Positions 25,620-35,302 of a DNA stretch of 64,000 bases are shown here, piece by piece; position 1 is the first letter of the stretch; every line of letters begins with the position of its first letter. The stretch spans positions 62,001 through 126,000 of the forward strand of contig VWVT01000015.1 of assembly GCA_008638415.1 (NCBI GenBank), in the 5' to 3' direction. The notes beneath the pieces are model-generated. The model was not told the origin of the DNA. It saw nothing but the letters and a program-made list of their open reading frames with translations, and made no database searches. The translations under genes were made by a program, and so were the position numbers. The stretch is from Nocardiopsis sinuspersici (lineage in GTDB: Bacteria > Actinomycetota > Actinomycetes > Streptosporangiales > Streptosporangiaceae).

Positions 25620-27788
25620 GTGAGCATCGCGCTGTACCGCAAGTACCGGCCCGCGACGTTCGGCGAGGTGCGCGGACAGGAACACGTGACGGACCCGCTG
25701 CGCCAGGCACTGCGCAGCGGACGGATCAACCACGCCTACCTGTTCAGCGGACCGCGCGGCTGCGGCAAGACCACCAGCGCCCGCATCCTGGCCCGCTCCC
25801 TCAACTGTGTCGAGGGTCCCACCCCGGACCCGTGCGGCACCTGCGACTCCTGCGTGGCGCTGGCCCCCGACGGCGGCGGCAGCATCGACGTCATGGAGAT
25901 CGACGCCGCCTCGCACGGCGGTGTGGACGACGCCCGCGAACTGCGCGAGCGCGCCTTCTTCTCGCCGGTCAACTCGCGCTACAAGATCTACATCATCGAC
26001 GAGGCGCACATGGTGACCCGCGAGGGTTTCAACGCGCTCCTCAAGCTGGTGGAGGAACCCCCGCCGCACCTGAAGTTCGTGTTCGCGACCACCGAGCCCG
26101 AGAAGGTCATCGGCACGATCCGCTCGCGGACCCACCACTACCCCTTCCGCCTCATTCCGCCGAGCACCCTCAAGGAGCTCATGGAGGACCTCCTCAAGCA
26201 GGAGGGCATCTCCTACGACCCGTCCGCGCTGCCGCTGGTCGTGCGCGCGGGCGCGGGCTCGGCGCGTGACACGCTCTCGGTGCTGGACCAGCTCATCGCC
26301 GGCTCGGACGAGGGCGGCATCACCCGAGAGGGCGCCGTCTCCCTGCTGGGCTACACCGACTCCAGCCTGCTCGGCGAGATGGTCGACGCCCTCGGCGCCC
26401 GCGACGGCGCGGCCGTGTTCGGCCTGATCGACCGCGTGGTGGAGGGCGGCCACGACCCGCGCCGCTTCACCACGGACCTGCTGGAGCGCTTCCGCGACCT
26501 GGTCGTGCTGGCCGCCGTTCCCGACGCCCTGGACAAGGGCCTGATCAACGTCGACCCGGAGGCGGTCGAGCAGATGAAGGGCCAGGCCTCCCGCCTGGGC
26601 CCGGCCGAGCTCACCCGCGCCACCGACATCCTCAACCAGGGGCTGACCGAGATGCGCGGGGCCACCGCGCCCCGGCTGCTGCTGGAACTCATGTGCTCGC
26701 GGATCCTGCTGCCGGGCACCGACGGCGACCAGGGCGTGGCCCTGCTGGCACGCCTGGAGCAGTTGGAGCGCCGGGTCGCCTCCGGCGCCGTCGCTCCCGC
26801 CGCCCAGGTCCAGCCCGCACCCGGGCCCCAGCCGTCCCAGCCGTCCCACTCCCAGCCGCCTCAGCCTCCGCAGTCGCCTCAGCCTCCCCAGCCCTCTCCG
26901 GCGGCGGCGCCCGAGCCCGCGCGGGCCGCCGGGGAACCGGCCTCCACGGCACGGCCGGACCCCGCCCCGGCTCCGGCCCCCGCGGAACGGCGCTCCGAGC
27001 CCTCGGGCTGGGACGCACCGGCCCGGCAGAGCGCCCCCGGGCGGGGAGAGGCACCTCCGCCGTCCGGCGGCGCACTGGACCTGGGACGGGTACAGGGCGC
27101 CTGGGGCCAGATCCTGGAGGCGGTCAAGAACCTTCGCCGGTTCACCTGGATGGTGCTGAGCGGTAGCGACGTCCGCCCGGTCGGGGTGGAGGGCAACACC
27201 GTCCTGCTCAGCTTCGCCCGGCCCAACGACGCCAGGGGCTTCGGCAACAGCGGCAGCGACCAGGTGGTCGCCGCCGCGATCCGGCAGGTCCTCGGGGCGG
27301 AGGTGCGTGTGGCCGCGGCGGGCGGCGCCACGGCTCCTCCCGCCTCCGCGCGCAGGGCGGAGCCCGCGCGTCCGGCCGAGCCGGCGGGGTGGGACGCGCC
27401 CGCTCCCGAACCCGCGCGTCCAGGCGCGCCGGCTGCGGAGCCCGCGTCCGGCACCGCCGGCCCCGGATCGGCGCCCGGCCCCGCCGGCCCGCCGCCGGAC
27501 CGGATCGTCACCGGACTCCAGGAGCCGCCGCCCGACCCCTACGAGGACGCGGCCGCCTCGCCTCCGCCGGAGTACACCGACTCCGCGGCGCCCTCCTCGC
27601 CGACGTCCTCCTCACCGGCGCCCGCACCGCAGCAGCCGCAGCCCCGGGCGCAGAACCCGGCCTCCGGCGGGAAGGCCTCGCAGAGCGCCCCCGTGCCACC
27701 GGGCGCCGGTGCCGCGCTCATCGAGTCCGAGCTCGGCGGCCGGGTCATCGAGGAGATCGAGCACGAGGGCCCGAACGCGTCCCTCTAG
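25620..27788 (+). CDS. dnaX: DNA polymerase III subunits gamma and tau
   Basis: This 722-residue clamp-loader subunit begins VSIALYRKYRPATFGEVRGQ. It has Walker A FSGPRGCGKTTSAR, the zinc module CGTCDSC, DEAHMVT and the SRC motif SARDTLSVLDQ. After about residue 380 a long Pro/Ala-rich linker includes imperfect PQPPQ repeats. A folded domain follows (VKNLRRFTWMVLSGSDVRPV), and then a second disordered tail. GTG 25620 has GGGGAG 12 bases upstream. The stop shares CTAG with the convergent tetR stop. A programmed frameshift for gamma is not evident. Confidence 0.96.
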   Translation: MSIALYRKYRPATFGEVRGQEHVTDPLRQALRSGRINHAYLFSGPRGCGKTTSARILARSLNCVEGPTPDPCGTCDSCVALAPDGGGSIDVMEIDAASHGGVDDARELRERAFFSPVNSRYKIYIIDEAHMVTREGFNALLKLVEEPPPHLKFVFATTEPEKVIGTIRSRTHHYPFRLIPPSTLKELMEDLLKQEGISYDPSALPLVVRAGAGSARDTLSVLDQLIAGSDEGGITREGAVSLLGYTDSSLLGEMVDALGARDGAAVFGLIDRVVEGGHDPRRFTTDLLERFRDLVVLAAVPDALDKGLINVDPEAVEQMKGQASRLGPAELTRATDILNQGLTEMRGATAPRLLLELMCSRILLPGTDGDQGVALLARLEQLERRVASGAVAPAAQVQPAPGPQPSQPSHSQPPQPPQSPQPPQPSPAAAPEPARAAGEPASTARPDPAPAPAPAERRSEPSGWDAPARQSAPGRGEAPPPSGGALDLGRVQGAWGQILEAVKNLRRFTWMVLSGSDVRPVGVEGNTVLLSFARPNDARGFGNSGSDQVVAAAIRQVLGAEVRVAAAGGATAPPASARRAEPARPAEPAGWDAPAPEPARPGAPAAEPASGTAGPGSAPGPAGPPPDRIVTGLQEPPPDPYEDAAASPPPEYTDSAAPSSPTSSSPAPAPQQPQPRAQNPASGGKASQSAPVPPGAGAALIESELGGRVIEEIEHEGPNASL

Positions 27789-28468
27789 GATCCGCCGGGC
27801 GCGTCCTCGCGCTCCCCGGCGTTCTCCCCGGCGCTTTCCCCGTGCCCCTTCGGCCGCAGGGCGCGCAGCACCGTGTCCACCAGCTCGTCCACGTACTCGT
27901 GGGTGAGCGGCGCGGTGCGCAGCAGCCAACGGTGGTGGACCGGCCCGTTGAGCAGCTCCGCGGCCAGCTCCAGGTCGGCGTCCGGATCCACCTCTCCCGC
28001 GTCGACGGCCGAGCGCAGCCTGTCCTTGAGCGCCTCCGTGTTCGGGCGGACCAGGCGCTCGTTGACGGCCTCGGCGAGGGCCAGGTCGCTCTGGATCTCC
28101 GCGGTGAACGCCCGGGTGGTCCGGTCCATCTCCGGGACGTGGAACTCGTCCACCGTGGCCCGCAGCACCGTCCTCAGGTCCGTGGCCAGGTCGCCGGTGT
28201 CGGGCAGCGGATCACCGGCGTTCCCGCCGGTCAGCGCCGTGAACACGTCGAAGGCCACGGCGGCCTTGGAGGGCCACCACCGGTAGATGGTCTGCTTGCC
28301 GACCCTGGCCCTGGCCGCGATCGCCTCCATGGTCAGCCTCGCGTAGCCGACCTCGCCCATCAGCTCGGCGGCGGCGTCCAGGATGGCGCGCCGCGAACGC
28401 TCGCTGCGGCGGCGGGGGTCGGGGCTGCTGCGGGTCCGGGGCTCTTCCCGTGCGGTGCTCTCTGCCAT
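27785..28468 (-). CDS. TetR family transcriptional regulator
   Basis: The 227-residue protein has the TetR HTH (RAILDAAAELMGEVGYARLT, MEAIAARARVGKQTIYRWWPSK) preceded by a basic RRRSERSRR stretch, and a helical C-terminal ligand domain of the TetR_C_11-like kind (LRTVLRATVDEF). The start MAESTAREEP is 28 bp from the dyad ACGAGACGTATCGT, the probable autoregulatory operator. The same 14-mer, inverted, overlaps the ABC-F leader promoter 21.7 kb away. It diverges from the DUF6243 gene, which may also be a target. Confidence 0.9.
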   Translation of the reverse strand: MAESTAREEPRTRSSPDPRRRSERSRRAILDAAAELMGEVGYARLTMEAIAARARVGKQTIYRWWPSKAAVAFDVFTALTGGNAGDPLPDTGDLATDLRTVLRATVDEFHVPEMDRTTRAFTAEIQSDLALAEAVNERLVRPNTEALKDRLRSAVDAGEVDPDADLELAAELLNGPVHHRWLLRTAPLTHEYVDELVDTVLRALRPKGHGESAGENAGEREDAPGGS

Positions 28469-28495
28469 ACCTGCCACGGTAGTGGCTGAGAAATG

Positions 28496-28509
28496 ACGAG
28501 ACGTATCGT
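28496..28509. promoter_or_regulatory. TetR operator candidate
   Basis: ACGAGACGTATCGT, extended to GACGAGACGTATCGTC, is a dyad with one mismatched pair. It sits between the divergent tetR and DUF6243 genes. An exact inverted copy of the 14-mer is at 6782-6795. Confidence 0.65.
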
Positions 28510-28590
28510 CTTGGTGGGGATATCCTACGGAGGTCAGCATCGATTCCGGCGGGACCTCGCGTGTCCGGCCTGAAGGGAAAGGAGGTCCGC

Positions 28591-28806
28591 ATGGCCAGGA
28601 ACAGCGACAACCTTCTCGGTATGGGCGGACAACGCGCCACCGTCGCCCGCTCCACGCTCCGCGGGGGCAAGGGCGGCGGAAAGGGCGGGCCCAGCACCGA
28701 CGCCGTGGAGCGCAGACGGGAACTCCTGCGCAAGCTCCAGGAGAAGAACGCCTCCCGCGGCTCCGAGGGATCCGAGAAGTCAGGAGACGCCGAAGGAACG
28801 GCGTGA
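28591..28806 (+). CDS. DUF6243-like small protein
   Basis: The 71-residue protein reads MARNSDNLLGMGGQRATVAR, a Gly/Lys-rich stretch (RGGKGGGKGG), then the coil AVERRRELLRKLQEKN. This matches the short actinobacterial DUF6243 family as I remember it. A full AAAGGAGGT ribosome site lies three bases before the ATG, predicting strong translation. It diverges from tetR. Function unknown; the basic flexible middle could bind nucleic acid. Confidence 0.75.
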   Translation: MARNSDNLLGMGGQRATVARSTLRGGKGGGKGGPSTDAVERRRELLRKLQEKNASRGSEGSEKSGDAEGTA

Positions 28807-28847
28807 CCGCGCGGCGACGGTCCCCCGCCGGAGGGGGCCGTCGGCGT

Positions 28848-30020
28848 TCACAGCCTCCAGCTCCGGCCCTCCGGTGAGTCCAGCCACACCCGGTGCACGC
28901 CGTCGGCGTCCACCGACAGCCCGAACCGGTCCGGTTCCGGCTCCCCCAGCTTCTCCCACAGCCCCAGGGCCTCCTCGAACTCGTCCCAGATGCTTCTCGG
29001 GCCGCCCTGCTCGACCATCCACGAGGTGCCGTAGGGGTACACCCGCACCCACGAGGCGCCCTCCTGGTCGCACACCCACACGCCCGATCCGGTACCGATC
29101 CACCTGCGCCGCATCCGCCAGCCCGGCACCATCACCGACAGGGCGAACGCCGACGGGAACGCCATCAGCGGCGCCACCGGATCGGTCTGGGTGAGCCGGT
29201 ACTCGTCGGGCTGCTGTCCCGCGTCCCGTACCGGCCGCGGCGCGGACCCCGGGGTGCGCAGCGGCACGAACCCCACCCCGCTGTGGAAGCTTCCCCGGGC
29301 CGAGCCGTCCCCGGGGCACTCGATCCGCGCGAGGACCCCCGCCCCCTCCAGCAGCCCCCACGGGCAGACCACCATGCCGCCCGGGCGCAGTTGCTCCGTC
29401 CACGCGGGCGGCAGCCGCCGCACGCCGCAGGTCGAGACGACGCGGTCGTAGGGCGCGCCGGGCGGATACCCCTCGTACCCGTCGGCCAGGTGGACGGCGG
29501 GGGAGTAGCCCTCCGTGCGAAGGGCCTCCCGGGCCGTTATGGCCAGACGGGGGTCGATCTCCAGGGAGGTGACGGCGCTGTCGCCCAGCCGGTGCGCCAG
29601 CAGCGCCGTGTTCCAGGCGGTCCCCGTGCCCACCTCCAGCACCCTCTGCCCGTTGGCCAGGTCGGCCAGCTCCAGCAGGCGCGCGAGGACCGTGGGCGCC
29701 GAACTGGACGAGGTCGAGGCGTCCTCCCCCCTGCGCCGGGGGTCGGGTTCCCGGGGCGCGGGCGCCTCCCTGCGCTCGGGGACGAAGGGGTCGTCGATCT
29801 GGGTGACGATGGCGTTGTCGGCGTAGACGGCCGCGAGCCAGCGCTCGGGATTGCTGTTGGCGTTGAGGGCGGCCCCGTGCGCGGTCAGCGCTCCCGTCCC
29901 GGGGATGAACCGGTGGCGGGGCACCGACCGGAACGCGTCGATGAGGGAGGCGTCGGTCAGCGTGCCGTCCGCGACCATCGCCTCGACCAGCGCCGAGTGG
30001 CGCTCTCTGGCGGTCAACAC
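28848..30020 (-). CDS. protein-L-isoaspartate O-methyltransferase-like protein with C-terminal extension
   Basis: The 390-residue protein opens LVEAMVADGTLTDASLIDAFRSVPRHRFIP, as PIMT-type methyltransferases do. Its SAM-binding core is RVLEVGTGTAWNTALLAHR, VTSLEIDP and YDRVVSTCGVRRLP. The last 170 residues are an added domain seen in actinobacterial methyltransferases that sit in ribosomal-peptide clusters. I searched both flanks for a short precursor peptide and found none. It may repair isoaspartate or modify an unlinked peptide. Start ATG 30020. Confidence 0.78.
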   Translation of the reverse strand: MLTARERHSALVEAMVADGTLTDASLIDAFRSVPRHRFIPGTGALTAHGAALNANSNPERWLAAVYADNAIVTQIDDPFVPERREAPAPREPDPRRRGEDASTSSSSAPTVLARLLELADLANGQRVLEVGTGTAWNTALLAHRLGDSAVTSLEIDPRLAITAREALRTEGYSPAVHLADGYEGYPPGAPYDRVVSTCGVRRLPPAWTEQLRPGGMVVCPWGLLEGAGVLARIECPGDGSARGSFHSGVGFVPLRTPGSAPRPVRDAGQQPDEYRLTQTDPVAPLMAFPSAFALSVMVPGWRMRRRWIGTGSGVWVCDQEGASWVRVYPYGTSWMVEQGGPRSIWDEFEEALGLWEKLGEPEPDRFGLSVDADGVHRVWLDSPEGRSWRL

Positions 30021-30388
30021 GTCCTCAGTCCCCCGTGGCTTTCAGTGGTACCGGTAGCGCCCGAGAGCACTACCGGGACTTTGTGCCCCGCGGGGCACCC
30101 TTTCAACCGAGAGTGATGCCGACGGCACCCTTCGCTCTCTTCGCTGGTGGGAGTTCCGTCCGAGTGAGTCGTTCCCACCTCGTGACAGGGGTAGTCCACA
30201 TATCCCCCAGATCTGGACGAACAGTGAAAGTCCCTCGACTGGAGGTGCCCTCTTTCCCGGATCGGCGTCCGCCGGATCCCGACGGCGGTCCTTCCGGCCG
30301 TCCCGCCTCCCGGGTCGCCCGGTACGCTCACAGCAACAGCCACATGACAGCGAGACCCAGCACTGACGAGTGCGGCGAGGAGACGGCC
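30021..30388. other. divergent intergenic region
   Basis: This 370-bp gap carries promoters of the methyltransferase and ybaB. It is AT-richer at 30060-30240. No precursor peptide, RNA gene or clear operator was found. Confidence 0.4.
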
Positions 30389-30760
30389 GTGAACCCTGGC
30401 GGAATGGACATGCAGGCCCTGCTCCAGCAGGCCCAGCAGATGCAGCAGCAGCTCGTGGAGGCCCAGGAGGCGCTGGAGGAGGCCGAGGTCGAGGGCACCT
30501 CCGGCGGAGGCCTGGTCAAGGTCAAGCTGAGCGGGCGCGGGCAGGTCGAGGACATCACCGTCGACGCCCAGGCGATCGACACCGCCGACGCCGAGGAGAG
30601 CGCCCAGACCGTCGCGGACCTGGTCCTGGCGGCCATCCGCGACGCCGAGGCGCAGGTGGAGCAGCTCCAGCAGGAGAAGATGGGTCCGCTCGCCGAGGGC
30701 CTGGGCGGTGGCGGGATGCCCGGTATGCCCGGTGGAATGCCCGGCATCCCCGGCCTCTAG
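30389..30760 (+). CDS. ybaB: YbaB/EbfC family nucleoid-associated protein
   Basis: The 123-residue protein has the typical MQALLQQAQQMQQQLVEAQE coil, the core SGGGLVKVKLSGRGQVEDITVD, and a Gly/Met/Pro-rich tail (GGGMPGMPGGMPGIPG). It binds DNA as a dimer. GTG 30389 has GAGGAGA seven bases upstream. The ybaB-recR order after dnaX is conserved in most bacteria, tying it to recombination and nucleoid functions. Confidence 0.93.
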   Translation: MNPGGMDMQALLQQAQQMQQQLVEAQEALEEAEVEGTSGGGLVKVKLSGRGQVEDITVDAQAIDTADAEESAQTVADLVLAAIRDAEAQVEQLQQEKMGPLAEGLGGGGMPGMPGGMPGIPGL

Positions 30761-30957
30761 GGAGTGCCCACGGGGCCCGGGCCGACGGTCGGGGAAGGCC
30801 CCTCCCGGGGCCGGTCCACGTGCTTGCCCGGGCACCCGCGCACGCCTGTGCGCAGGTGAGAGCCCTCGTGTACCCGGCAGGTCGTCGCTACGGATACGGT
30901 GGGAAGACGGGGAGACGGACCGCCCCGAAGCATCCGGTCCGACCTGGTGGGTAGGCG

Positions 30958-31557
30958 ATGTACGAAGGCGCTGTACAGAATCTGATCGACGAGCTCGGGC
31001 GGCTGCCCGGCGTCGGTCCGAAAAGCGCGCAGCGCATCGCCTTCCACCTGCTGTCCGCGGAGCACGCGGACGTCAAACGCCTCGTCAACGCGCTTGTCGA
31101 GGTCAAGGAGAAGGTGCGCTTCTGCGAGGTCTGCGGCAACGTCGCCGAAGAGGACCGGTGCCGCATCTGCCGCGACGCCCGTCGCGACCCCGCGATCATC
31201 TGCGTGGTCGAGGAGTCCAAGGACGTCGTCGCCATCGAGCGCACCCGCGAGTTCCGGGGCCGCTACCACGTCCTGGGCGGCGCCATCAGCCCCATCGAGG
31301 GCGTGGGCCCCGACGACCTGCGGGTCAAGGAGCTCATGACCCGTCTGGCCGACGGCAACGTGACGGAGCTGATCCTGGCCACGGACCCCAACCTGGAAGG
31401 GGAGGCCACCGCGACCTATCTGGCGCGGCTGGTCAAACCCATGGGGTTGAAGGTGACCCGTCTGGCCAGTGGCCTGCCCGTGGGCGGCGACCTGGAGTAC
31501 GCCGACGAGGTCACCCTCGGACGCGCCTTCGAGGGCCGCCGCAGCCTGGAGTTCTAG
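30958..31557 (+). CDS. recR: recombination protein RecR
   Basis: This 199-residue protein has the Hh[20 protein letters not shown], the four-Cys zinc motif [16 protein letters not shown], and the Toprim domain ([35 protein letters not shown]). It forms the ring clamp that helps RecO load RecA at gaps. It is full length and follows ybaB by about 200 bp. The ends are well supported. Confidence 0.97.
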   Translation: MYEGAVQNLIDELGRLPGVGPKSAQRIAFHLLSAEHADVKRLVNALVEVKEKVRFCEVCGNVAEEDRCRICRDARRDPAIICVVEESKDVVAIERTREFRGRYHVLGGAISPIEGVGPDDLRVKELMTRLADGNVTELILATDPNLEGEATATYLARLVKPMGLKVTRLASGLPVGGDLEYADEVTLGRAFEGRRSLEF

Positions 31558-31736
31558 CTCACATTCAGCCTTGATGTAGCCAGATCACGAGTAACTTGCG
31601 TCTGACCGGGTAAGCCCGAGCGCTGGTGTGTCAAGACGCCACGCCCTCCCGCCGCAGGTCGGACGGGGTCGACGAGGACGTCGCTGGCTACACTCCATTT
31701 CATTGTCTTGATCCCAACTCCTCAGGAGCATCGATC

Positions 31737-33008
31737 GTGGCCCTAATCGTGCAGAAGTACGGTGGGTCTTCCGTATCCGACGCGGAAGCCATCAAGCGAG
31801 TAGCCCAGCGGATCGTCGCTCAGAAAAAGGCGGGATATGACGTCGTCGTCGTGGTCTCGGCCATGGGCGACACCACCGACGAACTGATCGAACTCGCCGA
31901 GCAGGTGTCCCCGCTGCCGCCCGCGCGCGAACTCGACATGCTGCTCACCGCCGGTGAGCGCATGTCCATGGCGGTGGTCGCCATGGCCATCGAGAACCTG
32001 GGCTTTGAGGCCCGGTCCTTCACCGGCTCCCAGGCCGGTGTCATCACCACGTCGCTGCACGGCAACGCCAAGATCATCGACGTGACCCCGGGCCGCATCC
32101 GGGAGGCCGTGGACGAGGGCGCGATCTGCATCGTCGCCGGCTTCCAGGGCGTCTCCCAGGACAGCAAGGACATCACCACCCTGGGTCGTGGCGGCTCGGA
32201 CACCACCGCGGTGGCGCTGGCCGCAGCCCTGGACGCCGACGCCTGCGAGATCTACAGCGACGTCGACGGTGTGTTCACCGCGGACCCGCGCATCGTGCCG
32301 AGCGCGCGGCGCATTCCCCAGATCTCCTACGAGGAGATGCTGGAGATGGCCGCGTGCGGGACCAAGATCCTGCACCTGCGCTGTGTCGAGTACGCACGTC
32401 AGTACAACATCCCCCTGCACGTCCGCTCATCTTTCAGCCAGAAGCCCGGGACCTGGGTCGTCCCAGAAGTCGAGGAAAGCGAAGGCATGGAACAGCCGAT
32501 CATCTCCGGTGTCTCACACGACCGGAGCGAAGCCAAGATCACCGTCGTCGGCGTGCCGGACCGGGTCGGTGAGGCCGCCACGCTCTTCCAGGCCCTGGCC
32601 GACGCCGAGGTCAACATCGACATGATCGTGCAGAACGTGTCGGCGGTCTCCACCTCGCGCACCGACATCTCCTTCACGGTGCCCAAGGACTTCGGCAAGG
32701 AGACGGTCGCCGCGCTGAAGAAGGTGCAGGACAAGGTCGGTTTCGAGTCCCTGCGCTATGACGACAAGATCGGCAAGGTGTCGCTGATCGGCGCGGGCAT
32801 GCGCTCCTACCCGGGTGTGACCGCCCGCTTCTTCGACGCCATCGCCTCCTCCGGCACCAACGTCGAGATGATCTCCACCTCGGAGATCCGCATCTCGGTG
32901 ATCGTCGAGGAGGACCAGATCGACGCGGCCGTCCGGGCCGCCCACAGTGAGTTCAAGCTCGACGCCGACCAGGTCGAGGCTGTCGTGTACGGAGGTACCG
33001 GCCGATGA
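31737..33008 (+). CDS. lysC: aspartate kinase (alpha subunit; internal start for beta)
   Basis: This 423-residue enzyme phosphorylates aspartate at the head of the Lys/Thr/Met and diaminopimelate pathway. The kinase domain starts [13 protein letters not shown] and includes [29 protein letters not shown] and [13 protein letters not shown]. Two ACT domains for Lys/Thr feedback fill the last 170 residues ([42 protein letters not shown]). GTG 31737 has AGGAG upstream. Its stop overlaps the asd start (ATGA). No lysine riboswitch or leader peptide is evident in the 180-bp upstream gap. Confidence 0.96.
   Translation: MALIVQKYGGSSVSDAEAIKRVAQRIVAQKKAGYDVVVVVSAMGDTTDELIELAEQVSPLPPARELDMLLTAGERMSMAVVAMAIENLGFEARSFTGSQAGVITTSLHGNAKIIDVTPGRIREAVDEGAICIVAGFQGVSQDSKDITTLGRGGSDTTAVALAAALDADACEIYSDVDGVFTADPRIVPSARRIPQISYEEMLEMAACGTKILHLRCVEYARQYNIPLHVRSSFSQKPGTWVVPEVEESEGMEQPIISGVSHDRSEAKITVVGVPDRVGEAATLFQALADAEVNIDMIVQNVSAVSTSRTDISFTVPKDFGKETVAALKKVQDKVGFESLRYDDKIGKVSLIGAGMRSYPGVTARFFDAIASSGTNVEMISTSEIRISVIVEEDQIDAAVRAAHSEFKLDADQVEAVVYGGTGR
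32472..32489 (+). promoter_or_regulatory. internal ribosome site and start for aspartokinase beta subunit
   Basis: GAGGAAAGCGAAGG precedes in-frame ATG 32487 ([10 protein letters not shown]), which would yield the regulatory-domain-only beta chain, as known for actinobacterial and Bacillus LysC alpha2beta2 enzymes. Confidence 0.6.
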
Positions 33009-34066
33009 GCAACCGTCTTCCCACCCTGGCCATCGTCGGCGCCACCGGCGCCGTCGGCACCGTGATGCTGGACATCCTGACCCAGCGCGAGAACGTCTGG
33101 GGCGAGATCCGCCTCGTCGCCTCCCCGCGCAGTGCGGGCAAGGTCCTGCGCGTGCGCGGCGAGGACGTCGTGGTCCAGGCCCTGGCGCCCGAGGTCTTCG
33201 ACGGCGTGGACGTCGCCATGTTCGACGTCCCCGACGAGGTGTCCAAGGAGTGGGCGCCGATCGCCGCCGCCCGCGGCGCGGTCGCCGTCGACAACTCCGG
33301 CGCGTTCCGCATGGACCCCGAGGTTCCGCTCGTGGTGCCCGAGGTCAACGCGGACCAGGTCCGCAACCGCCCGCGCGGCATCATCAGCAACCCCAACTGC
33401 ACCACCCTGTCGATGATCGTGGCGATCGGCGCCCTGCACCGCGCCCACGGCCTCACCGACCTGGTGGTCTCCTCCTACCAGGCCGCCTCCGGCGCCGGCC
33501 AGGAGGGCATCGACACCCTGCGCGACCAGATGGCCAAGGCCGGTGCCGACCGCAGCCTCGGCGAGAAGTCGGGCGACGTCCGCGCCGCCGTCGGCGAGCT
33601 GGGCCCGTTCCCCGCGCCGCTGGCCTACAACGTCGTGCCGTGGGCGGGATCGCCCAAGGACGACGGCTGGTCCTCGGAGGAGCTGAAGGTCCGCAACGAG
33701 TCCCGCAAGATCCTGGGCCTGCCGGACCTGCGCGTCTCCGCCACCTGCGTCCGCGTCCCGGTGATCACCACCCACTCGCTGGTCGTGCACGCGACCTTCG
33801 CCGACGAGGTGACCGGCGACGCCGCCCGTCAGCTTCTCGGCTCCGCCGAGGGCGTCGTGGTCCAGGACGACCCGGCCAACGGGGAGTTCCCGACCCCGGC
33901 CGACGTCGTGGGCACCGACCCGACCTGGGTCGGCCGCATCCGTCAGTCGCTGGACGACCCGAAGTCGCTGGACCTGTTCCTGTGCGGGGACAACCTGCGC
34001 AAGGGCGCCGCGCTGAACACCGCGCAGATCGCCGAGGTCGTGGCCCGGGAGTTCACCCAGGCCTGA
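33005..34066 (+). CDS. asd: aspartate-semialdehyde dehydrogenase
   Basis: This 353-residue enzyme makes aspartate semialdehyde from aspartyl phosphate with NADPH. It shows the nucleotide loop [18 protein letters not shown], the catalytic Cys in [10 protein letters not shown] and the substrate region [16 protein letters not shown]. It is translationally coupled to lysC by a four-base overlap, giving the classic two-gene operon. A strong hairpin follows. Confidence 0.97.
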   Translation: MSNRLPTLAIVGATGAVGTVMLDILTQRENVWGEIRLVASPRSAGKVLRVRGEDVVVQALAPEVFDGVDVAMFDVPDEVSKEWAPIAAARGAVAVDNSGAFRMDPEVPLVVPEVNADQVRNRPRGIISNPNCTTLSMIVAIGALHRAHGLTDLVVSSYQAASGAGQEGIDTLRDQMAKAGADRSLGEKSGDVRAAVGELGPFPAPLAYNVVPWAGSPKDDGWSSEELKVRNESRKILGLPDLRVSATCVRVPVITTHSLVVHATFADEVTGDAARQLLGSAEGVVVQDDPANGEFPTPADVVGTDPTWVGRIRQSLDDPKSLDLFLCGDNLRKGAALNTAQIAEVVAREFTQA

Positions 34067-34103
34067 CCTGACCCGCGGGCCCGCGGGCCCGCGAGGCGAA
34101 CGA

Positions 34104-34140
34104 CGGGGGCGGTGACCGGTGATACCGGTCGCCGCCCCCG
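34104..34140 (+). terminator. terminator of lysC-asd operon
   Basis: A 17-bp stem (34104-34120 with 34124-34140, one G-U pair) closes on GAT, 37 bp past the asd stop. It may serve the convergent GntR gene as well. Confidence 0.75.
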
Positions 34141-34185
34141 CGCGTGTGTCCGGGGCCGACCGCCGGGGTCAGTACCGTCCGGGGA

Positions 34186-34929
34186 TCAGTACCGCCGGGG
34201 GTCGCCGGGACGGCGGGGCCGGGCCAGTGTCAGTTTGTAGAGGAGTCGACACTGCTCGACCGACCCGATGAGGTCGGAGGTCTCCACCGGCCGGCTTCCG
34301 CTGTAGTGGGTGCGCTCCACCACCAGCACGGGTATGCCGGGGGCCGAACCGAGCAGGGATGCCTCGGAGTCGCGCAGGGCACGCACCCGCACCTCCTCCA
34401 CCACGCGGTCGACGGGGTGTCCCACGGCGCTGAGCCGTTCGAGCAGCCCGGCGTCGTGCGCGCCGTCGAACGGGGCGCGCAGGGTTCCCGCCGTGAGGAC
34501 CGCGGGTTCCCAGGACAGGTGCAGGGTGATGGGGGTCCGAGAGGACAGTCCCCGCGAGGTGGTGCGGTACACCGGGTCACCCTCGCGCAGCCGGAGCCGG
34601 GAGCTCAGCGGCGGGGAGCACTGCTCCTGCTCGGTGCCGATCTCCTCGCGGCTGAGCCGTCCCAGGCCGGAACCGGAGGAGGAGTCGGTCCTACAGATCC
34701 GGAAGACCTCGGGGACGGCGCGCACGAAGTAGCCGGATCCGGGCCGGGACTCCACCAGGCCCTCGGTGACCAGGAGCCGGAGCGCGGTGCGGGAGATCTG
34801 CTCGCTGACACGGTAGGAGCGCGCCAGCCGCGTCCGTGAGGGGAGCCGTGTGCCGGGCGGCATCTCCCCGTTCAGGATCGGGCCGCGCAGCTGGTCCGCC
34901 AGCCAGAGGTAGCGGGGTTGCCTGGCCAT
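34186..34929 (-). CDS. GntR family regulator with UTRA domain
   Basis: The 247-residue protein has an N-terminal GntR winged helix (LWLADQLRGPILNGEMPPGTRLPSR, SRTALRLLVTEGLVESRPG) and a UTRA ligand domain (GDPVYRTTSRGLSS, TPITLHLSWEPAVL, PVLVVERTHYSGSRPVE). HutC-subfamily regulators of this shape sense sugars or small acids. No catabolic gene is adjacent; it is divergent from a small membrane protein. A candidate dyad lies at 35106-35156. Confidence 0.88.
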   Translation of the reverse strand: MARQPRYLWLADQLRGPILNGEMPPGTRLPSRTRLARSYRVSEQISRTALRLLVTEGLVESRPGSGYFVRAVPEVFRICRTDSSSGSGLGRLSREEIGTEQEQCSPPLSSRLRLREGDPVYRTTSRGLSSRTPITLHLSWEPAVLTAGTLRAPFDGAHDAGLLERLSAVGHPVDRVVEEVRVRALRDSEASLLGSAPGIPVLVVERTHYSGSRPVETSDLIGSVEQCRLLYKLTLARPRRPGDPRRY

Positions 34930-35302
34930 GGTCACAGGGCCCTGTCGGCGGTGCCCCCCGTCCGCCGTCGGCCTCTGTGCCTCGGGGGCGGGGCGGTGGT
35001 GCGTGCGGATCGATGGTCGCGGGTACCGGTGCCGCCACCGTCGCCGGCGGGGAATCCGGGGGGGAGGAGGGGAGTGAACCTGCCAGATCGCCGAAGCTCG
35101 CCCATGCTTCCCAGTAAAGCAGCCAAAAGCCCTGGTAGGGGGCCTTACCCGGAAGTAGGTGCTTCCGTTCGGCGCACGCCACCGAATCGGAACCCCGGCC
35201 GGAGGCGGTCGGAAACGCCCGAAAACCATGAAATAGGCGGGGCAGGATACCTCTGATTATTACCCTGCGTAACAACATGGGTACGCCTTGCTTGGGGGAA
35301 GT
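34930..35302. promoter_or_regulatory. divergent promoter region with spaced inverted repeat
   Basis: GCTTCCCAGTAAAG (35106-35119) faces CCTTACCCGGAAGT (35143-35156); 10 of 14 positions pair. This is possibly a double operator for the GntR regulator, 177 bp before its start. AT-rich sequence at 35225-35300 is a likely promoter of the 35303 gene. No gene is seen here. Confidence 0.4.

Noticed and set aside
30021..30388. Precursor peptide for a lanthipeptide-type cluster near the methyltransferase
   Set aside because: No short ORF with a ribosome site and Ser/Thr/Cys-rich core on either strand, and no modification or export genes nearby.
31558..31736. Lysine riboswitch or leader peptide upstream of lysC
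   Set aside because: The 180-bp gap shows no riboswitch-like conserved helices and no Lys-rich short ORF.
35100..35230. Minus-strand frame reading APYQGFWLLYWEAW, which looked like a small aromatic-rich leader peptide
   Set aside because: No start codon or ribosome site precedes it, and it lies over the promoter dyads of the GntR gene.
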